Of a stretch of DNA of 20,609 nt, positions 8,033 to 14,798 are shown one piece after another. Made by a program: the position numbers and the translations under genes. Position 1 is the first letter of the stretch, and each line of letters begins with the position of its first letter. The stretch is from Embleya sp040605455 (GTDB lineage Bacteria > Actinomycetota > Actinomycetes > Streptomycetales > Streptomycetaceae), in assembly GCF_040605455.1 (NCBI RefSeq), contig NZ_JBEXCV010000153.1:1-20609 (forward strand), written 5' to 3'. The notes beneath the pieces are model-generated. The model had not been told where the DNA came from. It did not search any database and saw nothing but the letters and a program-made list of their open reading frames with translations.

Positions 8033-8466
8033 GCGCCGTCGACCGACTCGTGGACCGGGCCCGGGCCAGGCTCGTCCGGGTGACCCCCGAGCAGGCGCAC
8101 GCCGCGTTCCGCGACGGCGCGGTGCTGGTGGACACCCGCCCCGACTTCCAGCGCGACGCCGACGGCGCGATCCCGGGCGCGTTGGTGATCGAGCGCAACC
8201 ACCTGGAGTGGCGCTTCGACCCCGAGGGCGAGGCGCGGGTGCCCGAGGCCACCGGCTGGAACCTGCGCGTGGTCGTGTTGTGCGACGAGGGCTACGCCTC
8301 CAGCCTCGCGGCGGCGTCGCTGGTGGACCTGGGACTGTCCGAGGCGACCGACCTGATCGGCGGCTTCCAGGCCTGGAAGGCGGCGGGCCTGCCCGTGGTG
8401 CCGGCCGCGGGCCGCAACCGTCGACACAGCGCCGCACCGAGCACGCACAACAGCGCCACCCCGTAG
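8029..8466 (+). CDS. Rhodanese-like sulfurtransferase
   Basis: 145 aa with a single rhodanese domain (about 17-125). AVLVDTRPDFQRDADGAIPGA is the CH2A-type segment, C85 in VVLCDEGYASSLAA is the persulfide-forming cysteine, and LIGGFQAWKAAGLPV is the end of the domain. It is expected to move sulfane sulfur, fitting coupling to cysteine dioxygenase. The GTG at 8029 forms a GTGA overlap with the upstream stop; an in-frame GTG at 8026 is the alternative. The last ~20 residues (after VVPA) are not rhodanese-like. They are read from DNA that, on the other strand, encodes the C-terminal helix of the convergent glycosyltransferase, as if the natural stop had been lost. Confidence 0.85.
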   Translation: MSAVDRLVDRARARLVRVTPEQAHAAFRDGAVLVDTRPDFQRDADGAIPGALVIERNHLEWRFDPEGEARVPEATGWNLRVVVLCDEGYASSLAAASLVDLGLSEATDLIGGFQAWKAAGLPVVPAAGRNRRHSAAPSTHNSATP

Positions 8467-9788
8467 CCGAGTTGGTGGGTGGCCCGGATCTGCCCGGGGC
8501 TCAGTTCCAGCCCCCAGGTGAGGTACAGGACATATCCCGCCGGGCCGAGCGCGAGCCACTCCGGGCGCCGCCCGTCCAGCGCCACGAGGGCGACCACGAG
8601 CAGCGCGTACCAGGGGTAGGCCGGGGTGAGCACGAACAGCATGCCGCCGGTCAGCGTGAGTGCGCCCTGCCACGGGCGATCCGGATCGGCGCGGGCCGCC
8701 ACCACGACGGCGAGCACGATCAACACGACGACGGCCGCGTAGGGGGTGAGGCCGGTAGGCAGCACCAGGCCGAGCAGACCGAAGCGCGCGCCGTCGTCGT
8801 ATCGCTCCTCCTCGAGATAGCCGGGCAGGTAGCCGAGCACCGCGGGCCCGACCGCGAGCACGTGCGGCAGGTAGACAAGCAGCACGGTGAGCACGGCCGA
8901 GCCGAGCAGCCGCACCGGCGCCCGACGCAGACCTCCGGCCAGGGCCGCGGCGGGCAACATCTTGGTCGCGACGGCGCCGCCGAGCAGCAGCCCGCCCAGG
9001 ATCGGCCGGCGGCCGGCGATCGCGGCCAGGCCGAGCACCATGAGCAGCACACCCAGCACGTCCACGTGCGCGTTGTTGCCCGCCTCGAGCGCGACCATCG
9101 GGCACCACGCCCACCACACCGCATGTCTGGGGTCGAGGCCGAACCGGCGCAGCACCACGAGCAGCGCGACGGTCACCAGGATCGCCAGCAACGCGGCCGC
9201 GGCCTGGACGGGTTCGCGCCGGCCGGGTGGGGTGACGGCGTGCACGAACCAGTAGTAGGACTCGGCCACCGGCGGGTAGATGGTGTGCACGTCGGGCCGA
9301 TTGATCCGGGTGCACGAGCCGTCGGGCAACGGGTGCTTGAACCACCCGGCGCACTCGCCCTTCGGGAACAGCCAGTCGTCGCGGAAGCGGGCCACCTCCG
9401 GGTCCATCGGCGCGTGCGCGTACGGCGAGCGGCCCGCCGCCTGGACCCGCCCGTCGAACGCGTACCGGTAGGCGTCGTCGCTGGTGCGTGGCGGCGCGCC
9501 GGCCGCCGACACCGGCAGCACGACCGCTCCGGCCAGGATCAGCAGCACCGCGCGACGCACCGGCAGCCGGCGCACGAGGAGGGCGCCGAGTGCGAACAGC
9601 GCCCAGGCGGCGCCGTACACGACGTACACGCCGGCGCTGCCGGGGTGCGTCCACGGGCCGTACACCGCGAAGCCGACGGCGCCGACGAGGGCGAGGCCGG
9701 TGGTGGTGGCGGTGATCGTGATCGTGGTCGCGGCGGTGGCTGCCGGGCCGGTGGTCGTCGTGCTCGTGCTCGTCGGGCGGGATGGCAT
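8292..9788 (-). CDS. GT-C type integral membrane glycosyltransferase
   Basis: 498 aa from ATG at 9788; an in-frame ATG at 9827 is possible, and neither has a clear ribosome-binding site. The protein has about ten or more hydrophobic helices. SDDAYRYAFDGRVQAAG with D104-D105 in the first extracellular loop, followed by SPYAHAP, is the acidic GT-C signature of polyprenyl-phosphate-sugar-using mannosyltransferase-like enzymes (GT87-like). It probably transfers a sugar from a polyprenyl phosphate carrier to an extracellular acceptor. The N-terminus has an odd Thr-rich run (residues 8-30). The last ~45 residues after the final helix (ALLCVLGAALCRRLRP) are not GT-like and are antisense to the rhodanese gene, overlapping it by 175 bp. 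The GT2 gene at 13253 could supply the lipid-linked donor. Confidence 0.82.
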   Translation of the reverse strand: MPSRPTSTSTTTTGPAATAATTITITATTTGLALVGAVGFAVYGPWTHPGSAGVYVVYGAAWALFALGALLVRRLPVRRAVLLILAGAVVLPVSAAGAPPRTSDDAYRYAFDGRVQAAGRSPYAHAPMDPEVARFRDDWLFPKGECAGWFKHPLPDGSCTRINRPDVHTIYPPVAESYYWFVHAVTPPGRREPVQAAAALLAILVTVALLVVLRRFGLDPRHAVWWAWCPMVALEAGNNAHVDVLGVLLMVLGLAAIAGRRPILGGLLLGGAVATKMLPAAALAGGLRRAPVRLLGSAVLTVLLVYLPHVLAVGPAVLGYLPGYLEEERYDDGARFGLLGLVLPTGLTPYAAVVVLIVLAVVVAARADPDRPWQGALTLTGGMLFVLTPAYPWYALLVVALVALDGRRPEWLALGPAGYVLYLTWGLELSPGQIRATHQLGYGVALLCVLGAALCRRLRPAAGTTGRPAAFQAWKPPIRSVASDSPRSTSDAAARLEA

Positions 9789-9838
9789 GGCGCGAGTCTG
9801 GCCGCGGTGGTGCCGTTTTCGGGGCATCCCGGGCCGAC

Positions 9839-9855
9839 CGTCAGCACTCCGTAAG
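9839..9855 (-). promoter_or_regulatory. 17-bp element, copy 1 (shared with response-regulator promoter)
   Basis: CTTACGGAGTGCTGACG on the minus strand lies between the divergent GT-C gene (ends of starts at 9788) and the molybdopterin oxidoreductase gene (9902). The same 17 bp occurs once more, at 13996-14012, upstream of the response-regulator gene. A further half-site-like ATACGG lies at 9863-9868. It is a candidate binding site for the response regulator encoded at 14103. Confidence 0.55.
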
Positions 9856-9901
9856 GCGGTCAATACGGGCCGGCGGCGGGTTTTCGGCGTTGGCTGGACG
9901 C

Positions 9902-11068
9902 ATGAAGCTCGACATCCGCTTGCCGGATCCACCCGCCGCGCTGCGGCGCGGTCCATTCCGGGCCGATGCGTTCCGCGGCGCGCTGCACGATCCGCGTACG
10001 GCCGTGTCGGTCGGCCGGTTGCTCGGCCTCGCCTTCCTGACCTGTTTCCTGACCGGGCTGTTCAGCCATCTACTGCAACATCAGCCGCACTGGCTCGCGC
10101 TGCCGTCCCGGCCGGTGTGGGGGTATCGGGTCACCCAGGGGCTGCATGTGGCGACCGGAATCGCGGCGGTGCCGCTGCTCCTGGTGAAGCTGTGGGTGGT
10201 CTATCCGCGGCTGTTCGCGTGGCCGCCGGCGAAGTCGGTCGGGCACGCGCTGGAGCGGTTGTCCATCGCGGTGCTGATGATGGCGGCGATCTTCGAGCTC
10301 GTCACCGGGCTGCTGAACGTCGTGCAGTGGTATCCGTGGCCGTTCCCGTTCGTGCCGGCGCACTACTGGATCGCGTGGGTGGCGGCCGGGGCGATCACGC
10401 TGCACATCGCGGCGAAGCTGCCGCTGATCGTGGCGCACTGGCGGCGGCCCCGCGGTGTGCCGGTCGCTTTGGCAGGGCCGTCGCGGCGTGGGCTGTTCAC
10501 CGTGCTCGGTGCCGGGGTGGGCGTGGTCACGCTGGCCACGGTGGGGCAGACGGTGACTCCGCTGGGGCGGGTGTCGGTGTTGGCCCCACGGCGGGCGGAC
10601 ATCGGCCCACAGGGCCTGCCGGTGAATCGAACGGCGGCTGCGGCGGGCGTGTTGACGGCGGTCCGCGATCCGGCGTGGCGCCTGGAGGTGGTCGGGCCGC
10701 GGCCGTTCGCGCTGACCCGGGCCGAGCTGTTGGCGATGCCGCAGCACGAGGCCACGCTGCCGATCTCGTGCGTCGAGGGATGGAGTGCGTCGGCGCACTG
10801 GTCGGGGGTGCGGATCCGGGACCTGATGGCGCGGGCGGGCGCGCCGCCGGGGGCCCGGCTGCGGGTGTTCTCGCACGAGCTGTTCAGTCCGTACTCGGTG
10901 ATGGACATGCCGGACGAGTGGTCCCGCGACTCGCTGACCCTGCTGGCGCTGATGCTGGGCGGCGCGCCGCTGGCCGAGGACCACGGGTATCCGGCCCGGG
11001 TCATCGCGCCGAACCGGCCGGGTGTGCTTCAGACGAAGTGGGTCACCCGGATGGAGGTGCTGGGATGA
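9902..11068 (+). CDS. Five-TM molybdopterin-dependent oxidoreductase with internal Tat motif
   Basis: 388 aa. Residues 1-180 form a four-helix cytochrome b-like domain (TMs about 37-58, 79-99, 119-142 and 154-176) with membrane histidines H56, H82 and H168 that could bind haem. A loop then carries SRRGLF (194-199) before a fifth helix (about 198-218). The C-terminal half is a sulfite-oxidase-type Mo-cofactor domain (PF00174): LPISCVEGW with the Mo-ligand C290, then WSGVRIRDLM. Actinobacterial five-helix Mo proteins of this layout are known or predicted to use Sec for the first helices and Tat for the last, placing the Mo domain outside. The substrate is unknown. The start is ATG 9902. The stop overlaps the next gene by 4 bp (ATGA), with GGAGGT positioned for that downstream start. 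Confidence 0.88.
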   Translation: MKLDIRLPDPPAALRRGPFRADAFRGALHDPRTAVSVGRLLGLAFLTCFLTGLFSHLLQHQPHWLALPSRPVWGYRVTQGLHVATGIAAVPLLLVKLWVVYPRLFAWPPAKSVGHALERLSIAVLMMAAIFELVTGLLNVVQWYPWPFPFVPAHYWIAWVAAGAITLHIAAKLPLIVAHWRRPRGVPVALAGPSRRGLFTVLGAGVGVVTLATVGQTVTPLGRVSVLAPRRADIGPQGLPVNRTAAAAGVLTAVRDPAWRLEVVGPRPFALTRAELLAMPQHEATLPISCVEGWSASAHWSGVRIRDLMARAGAPPGARLRVFSHELFSPYSVMDMPDEWSRDSLTLLALMLGGAPLAEDHGYPARVIAPNRPGVLQTKWVTRMEVLG

Positions 11069-11529
11069 GCACGGCGATGGAGCCCGAACCGGTCGCGCCA
11101 CGAACCGGGCGGATGGTGCACGCCGTTCGACTCGTACTGGGCGCCGCCGGGGTGGCCGGCATCGGGTGGGGCGTGGCCGGCGCGTGGGACGACCCGTTCC
11201 TGTCCGAGCGGGTGGGATTGGCCAAGTGGCTGATCGGCGGTCTGCTGCTGCACGACGCGGCGTTCGCGGTCGTCGTGTTCGCGGTCGGCGCGACGGCGAT
11301 GCGGCTGCGGCGAGGGCCGGCCGCGTGGGTGCGGCGAACCGTGCTGGGCGGCCTGGCGGTGGGCGTGGCGGGCACGCTGATCGCGCTGCCGGCGCTCCTG
11401 CGCCCGCTGCCGACGCAGAACCCGTCGGTGCTGCCGTTGCACTACGGCCGGGGACTGGCCATCGTGTGGGCGGCGGTGGCGGTCGGGGTGGGCGCCGTGC
11501 TGGTGGCGCGAGGGCGTCGGGGCGGGTGA
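11065..11529 (+). CDS. Small membrane protein, probable oxidoreductase partner
   Basis: 154 aa with about four hydrophobic helices (roughly 19-41, 56-77, 90-110 and 127-150) and short charged loops (RRGPAAWVRR, RGRRGG end). I recognise no named domain. The ATG overlaps the stop of the molybdopterin oxidoreductase gene by 4 bp and has GGAGGT 6 nt upstream, so translation is coupled. A helper or electron-transfer subunit of that enzyme is the simplest reading, but no haem or metal motif is evident apart from H62 near a membrane face. Confidence 0.78.
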   Translation: MSTAMEPEPVAPRTGRMVHAVRLVLGAAGVAGIGWGVAGAWDDPFLSERVGLAKWLIGGLLLHDAAFAVVVFAVGATAMRLRRGPAAWVRRTVLGGLAVGVAGTLIALPALLRPLPTQNPSVLPLHYGRGLAIVWAAVAVGVGAVLVARGRRGG

Positions 11530-11967
11530 AGGAGCGCAGGGCCGAGGGGCAGCTTGCCGCGTTGCGCATGGGCGACCCGGTATGGGTACGCACGGTTGCC
11601 CCGGCGGCCGCCGGCCGCTCCGCGTCGGGATGCTCGTCCGCTTCGCGGCCGGATGGCTGTGTGCTCCGTGCGCCTGCCACGCAGTGGGCAAGCAATCCCG
11701 ACGCAGCGCTCCCCGATCCTGACGTCGGCCGCGGAGCGGACGAGCAGCCCGGCGTGGAGCAATCGGCCCGGTGGCCGCGGAGCGGACAGGCAATCGACTG
11801 CGTCGGGGGCGGGCAGCCGACCTGAAGCGGTCGTCCCGACCCACCCGGCCGCGGAGCGGACGAGCAAGCCCGACGCGCGCCGAGACCGGGCAACCCGACA
11901 GATGTCGAGGCCGGGCAGCCCGATTTGCGCTCCGAGACCGGGCAGCGTGATGGGTGTGGGCCCCTGG
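11530..11967. repeat. Gene-free region with two families of short repeats
   Basis: About 440 bp between convergent genes. Family A is GGCCGCGGAGCGGACGAGCA: exact at 11727-11746 and 11847-11866, first 15 bp at 11773-11787, and inverted with one mismatch at 11631-11650. Family B is three imperfect 20-bp units beginning CGAG[A/G]CCGGGCA at 11881, 11906 and 11933, a 25-27 bp period. No open frame here looks like a real gene. These are probably repetitive intergenic elements; a role in transcript ends is possible. Confidence 0.65.
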
Positions 11968-12639
11968 TCAGGTCCGGGACAAGGTGGCGAAGGTGCGGTT
12001 CGGGCAGGTCCATGTGTCGGTCATGGTGAAGCGATGGGCGTGGGCGAGGGTGCGTAGCGCGGGGGTGCCGACTCGGGCCCAGCGGAAGGCGCCGCCCCGG
12101 ACGCCGTGGTCGTTTTCGACGCGGGCGGCGAAGCGTTCGTGTACGTCCTGTGGATCGGTCTCGACCACAAGCCGGCCGCCGGGGGCCAGCAGGTCGTGGA
12201 TGCGGTCGAGCAGCCGGGCCGGGTCGCCGCCGATGCCGATGTTGCCGTCGGCGAGGAGTGCGACGGCCCAGCGGCCTTCGCCGGGCAGCGGCTCGAATAC
12301 CGAGCGGCACAGCGCGGTGGCCCCGGCGGCCAAGGCCCGGGCGACGGCGGCCGGCACCGGGTCGACACCGAGGGTGGTCACTCCTCGGCGACCGAGCGCC
12401 GCGGCCAGCCGGCCCGGGCCGCAGCCGATATCCAGGGTGGGACCGATACAGCGGGCGAGCATGGTGTCGTCGTCGGCGTCCGGTTCGGCGCACCAGCGGG
12501 ACAGTTCCAGGCGCTGCCGACGGCGGCCGTGTCGGCGCAGGTACAGCGCTCCGCCCTCGCGCAGCGCGATCGTGTACGGGTCGGCCGGAGCGTCCGGTGC
12601 CAGGTCGACCGGGCCGTCGAGGTCGCGGACCAGGGTCAT
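11968..12639 (-). CDS. Class I SAM-dependent methyltransferase
   Basis: 223 aa. Motif I is TLDIGCGPGRLAAAL (D70, G72, G74, G76), the acidic ribose-binding position is in TTLGVDP, and post-motif LLAPGGRLVVETDP completes a Rossmann-type SAM site. The N-terminus has an Arg-rich stretch (YLRRHGRRRQR). The substrate is not evident. It is the last gene of a three-gene minus-strand operon in which each start overlaps the previous stop by 4 bp (ATGA here), after a GT2 and a DUF2064 glycosyltransferase. It may therefore methylate a sugar or lipid intermediate made by those enzymes; this is inference. It lacks the Cys pattern expected of an arsenite methyltransferase. Confidence 0.85.
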   Translation of the reverse strand: MTLVRDLDGPVDLAPDAPADPYTIALREGGALYLRRHGRRRQRLELSRWCAEPDADDDTMLARCIGPTLDIGCGPGRLAAALGRRGVTTLGVDPVPAAVARALAAGATALCRSVFEPLPGEGRWAVALLADGNIGIGGDPARLLDRIHDLLAPGGRLVVETDPQDVHERFAARVENDHGVRGGAFRWARVGTPALRTLAHAHRFTMTDTWTCPNRTFATLSRT

Positions 12640-13256
12640 GCGTACACCTCGCCGCCGAGCAGCGCGCGGGCCACCCCGGCGCAGTGGGTGCCGGGGATGT
12701 CGCGGGTGACGGCGGCCAGGTCGGCGGCCGTGTCGATATCGGTCAGGGTGGGCAGGTCGCGCACGGTCAACCCGGCGGCGAGCAGTCGGGCCCGCTGGAT
12801 CGCGCCGGTCCGCGGCACCGACATCGGCACGCCGGGAAACACCGCCGGGTCCGGCTCACGCAGCCCGATCGCCCAGAATCCGCCGTCGGTCGCCGGGCCG
12901 AACCACGCGTCGGCAGCCGACCAGTCCACGGTCAGCAATTCGGGCGTGATCTGCGGGGTGTCCATGCCGACCAGCAAGGTCGGCCCGGTGCAGCCGGCGA
13001 ACGCGGCGGCCAGGCGCAGGTCGAGGCCGCCGACCCCCTGCGGCACCACCTCGAAGCCGGCCGGCAGCCACGGCCCGGGATCGCCGGCCAGCACCAGGAC
13101 CCGGCGGCGGGCGGGCGTCGCGAGTACTGCGGCGAGCGTGTCGGTGAGCGCGGCCTCGGCCACCGCCGCGGCCTGGTCCGGGGTCAGCGGCGGGGTCAGC
13201 CGGGTCTTGACCCGACCGGGCAGCGGCGCCTTGGCGATCACCACGAGGGTGCTCAC
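12636..13256 (-). CDS. DUF2064 / TIGR04282-type glycosyltransferase
   Basis: 206 aa from GTG at 13256. The N-terminal VVIAKAPLPGRVKTRL is the diagnostic signature of the DUF2064 (TIGR04282) group, related to nucleotidyltransferases and GT-A enzymes. LLVGMDTPQIT carries the conserved metal-binding Asp, and GPATDGGFWAIGL the second conserved segment. Databases often label the family arsenosugar biosynthesis glycosyltransferase, but no arsenic gene is present here, so that label should not be taken literally. It overlaps the genes on both sides by 4 bp, so the three products probably work in one pathway on an envelope or secreted glycan. Confidence 0.87.
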   Translation of the reverse strand: MSTLVVIAKAPLPGRVKTRLTPPLTPDQAAAVAEAALTDTLAAVLATPARRRVLVLAGDPGPWLPAGFEVVPQGVGGLDLRLAAAFAGCTGPTLLVGMDTPQITPELLTVDWSAADAWFGPATDGGFWAIGLREPDPAVFPGVPMSVPRTGAIQRARLLAAGLTVRDLPTLTDIDTAADLAAVTRDIPGTHCAGVARALLGGEVYA

Positions 13257-13948
13257 GCGGGCCGCCCCGCGCGGGCGAGCACGGCGCTCATGTCCCGGAC
13301 CGCGGTGACCGTGCCCCGGACCGTGCCGGTGACCTTGGAGCGACCGGAACGCGGCAGGTAGCGCACGTCCACCTCGGCGATCCGCCAACCCGCGTCGGCG
13401 GCGCGGACCACGGTCTCCAACGGGTAGCCGGAGCGGCGGTCCGAGACTCCCAGCGCAAACAGTTCGGCGCGCCGGGCGGCCCGCATCGGCCCGAGGTCGT
13501 GCAGCCGCGCGCCGGTGCGCCGGCGCAGCCGGCGGGCCAGGACCGCATTGGCCAGGCGCGCGTGCGGCGGCCAGGCACCCAGGGTCTGCGGACGGCGGCG
13601 GCCGAGCACCAGGTCCGCGTCGCCGGCGAGCACGGGATCGGCGACCTCGGGCAGTTGTCCGGGGTCCAGCGACGCGTCGCAGTCGCAGAAGCACACGATC
13701 GGCGCGGTCGCCGCGAGCATCCCGGCGTGGCAGGCCGCGCCGAAGCCGCGGCGCTCCTCGACGACCACGTGGGCGCCGAGTGACCGGGCCAGTTCGGCCG
13801 AGCCGTCGCGCGAGCCGTTGTCCACGACGATGGGGCGATATCCGGCCGGCATCCGGGCGAGCACCCACGGGAGCGCGTCGGCCTCGTCGAGGCACGGCAG
13901 CACGACGTCCACAAGATGCTCGGCGGGATGCGCTGAAGAGGCGTCCAT
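13253..13948 (-). CDS. GT2 glycosyltransferase, polyprenyl-phosphate sugar synthase-like
   Basis: 231 aa from ATG at 13948; an in-frame GTG at 13957 would add three residues, and neither has a good ribosome-binding site. It is a soluble GT-A fold: VDVVLPCLDEADALPWVL, PIVVDNGSRDGS (D43), GFGAACHAGM, and the metal-binding CDCDAS (D89, D91). It resembles dolichyl/polyprenyl-phosphate sugar synthases but lacks C-terminal membrane helices. A lipid-linked sugar product would suit the GT-C enzyme at 8292; this is inference. It is the first gene of the three-gene operon and divergent from the response-regulator gene, with the 17-bp element in the shared promoter region. Confidence 0.87.
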   Translation of the reverse strand: MDASSAHPAEHLVDVVLPCLDEADALPWVLARMPAGYRPIVVDNGSRDGSAELARSLGAHVVVEERRGFGAACHAGMLAATAPIVCFCDCDASLDPGQLPEVADPVLAGDADLVLGRRRPQTLGAWPPHARLANAVLARRLRRRTGARLHDLGPMRAARRAELFALGVSDRRSGYPLETVVRAADAGWRIAEVDVRYLPRSGRSKVTGTVRGTVTAVRDMSAVLARAGRPA

Positions 13949-13995
13949 GCGGCTCACGCTAAGTACGTGCAGACCGCATCCCCAGGCTTGACGTG

Positions 13996-14052
13996 CTTAC
14001 GGAGTGCTGACGTCGCGGCGATACGGCCGTGTGGGTTACGGCCCTCTTACGG
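13996..14052 (+). promoter_or_regulatory. 17-bp element copy 2 and TTACGG repeats before the response regulator
   Basis: CTTACGGAGTGCTGACG at 13996-14012 is identical to the reverse complement of 9839-9855. TTACGG recurs at 14036-14041 and 14047-14052, exactly 11 bp apart, with a variant ATACGG at 14021-14026. Direct repeats with 11-bp spacing on one helix face are typical of OmpR/PhoB-family binding sites. The neighbouring gene encodes such a regulator, so autoregulation and control of the divergent GT2 operon are likely. Confidence 0.55.
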
Positions 14053-14102
14053 ATCGGCCACCCGCCGGAATCGTCCCCCTTCGCGCACCTACACTCGCCG
14101 GC

Positions 14103-14798
14103 ATGAAGGTGCTCGTCGTCGACGACGACCCGACCGTGGCCGAAGTCGTCGTCGGCTATCTCGAACGCGCGGGGTTCGGCACGGCACACGCCGCCGACGG
14201 ACCCACCGCGCTCGAACTGGCGTTCGCCGAAATGCCCGATCTGGTCGTGCTCGACCTGATGCTGCCGGGCATGGACGGGCTGGACGTCTGCCGACGGCTG
14301 CGCGAGCGCGGCCCGGTGCCGGTGGTGATGCTGACCGCGCTGGGCGACGAGAGCGATCGGGTCCTCGGCCTGGAGGTCGGCGCGGACGACTACGTCACCA
14401 AGCCGTTCAGCCCGCGAGAACTCGTGCTGCGGGTGCAGTCCGTGCTGCGCCGGGTCGCGGCCCCGGCTCCGCCGCCCGTGGCGCCCTCGGTACTCCGGCA
14501 CGCGGACATCGAGGTGGATGTCGCCGCCCACCGGGTGCTTCGCGCAGGCCGTGAACTCTCGCTCACCGCCCGTGAATTCGACCTGCTGTGCTTCTTTCTC
14601 GGCAGTCCGGGCCGAGCCTTTTCCCGGGACGAGCTGATGCGCCGGGTCTGGGGCTGGGAGTTCGGCGACCAGTCCACGGTGACCGTGCATGTGCGGCGAC
14701 TGCGGGAGAAGATCGAGGACGACCCGGCCGCGCCTCGGCTCCTGGTGACCGTGTGGGGCGTGGGCTACCGACTGGAGGTCGAACCCGAGTGCACGTGA
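14103..14798 (+). CDS. OmpR/PhoB-family response regulator
   Basis: 231 aa. The receiver domain (1-118) has the acidic pocket VVDDDP, phospho-acceptor D51 in VLDLMLPGMDG, T78 in VMLTA and K100 in VTKPFSP. A Pro/Ala linker (VAAPAPPPVAPS) leads to a winged-helix DNA-binding domain (about 130-228) with LTAREFDLLCFFL, RDELMRRVWGW and VTVHVRRLREKIEDDP. It is a complete transcription factor. The sensor kinase start lies inside its 3' end, so the two are co-translated. Its promoter region faces the GT2 operon and carries candidate binding sites. The stimulus is unknown. Confidence 0.93.
   Translation: MKVLVVDDDPTVAEVVVGYLERAGFGTAHAADGPTALELAFAEMPDLVVLDLMLPGMDGLDVCRRLRERGPVPVVMLTALGDESDRVLGLEVGADDYVTKPFSPRELVLRVQSVLRRVAAPAPPPVAPSVLRHADIEVDVAAHRVLRAGRELSLTAREFDLLCFFLGSPGRAFSRDELMRRVWGWEFGDQSTVTVHVRRLREKIEDDPAAPRLLVTVWGVGYRLEVEPECT

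Noticed and set aside
8208..9854. Plus-strand open frame opposite the GT-C gene
   Set aside because: Low-complexity His/Arg/Gly translation, no start signal, and it is the antisense of a convincing membrane protein.
11631..11952. CRISPR-like array
   Set aside because: Units are few, spacing is irregular or too short, one copy is inverted, and there are no cas genes.
11554..12057. Repeat-containing open frames between the membrane protein and the methyltransferase
   Set aside because: They consist of translated short repeats and have no start signal or domain.
11968..13948. Arsenosugar biosynthesis operon, suggested by the DUF2064 family label
   Set aside because: No arsenic methyltransferase, radical SAM enzyme or arsenic resistance gene is present, and the methyltransferase lacks the expected cysteines.
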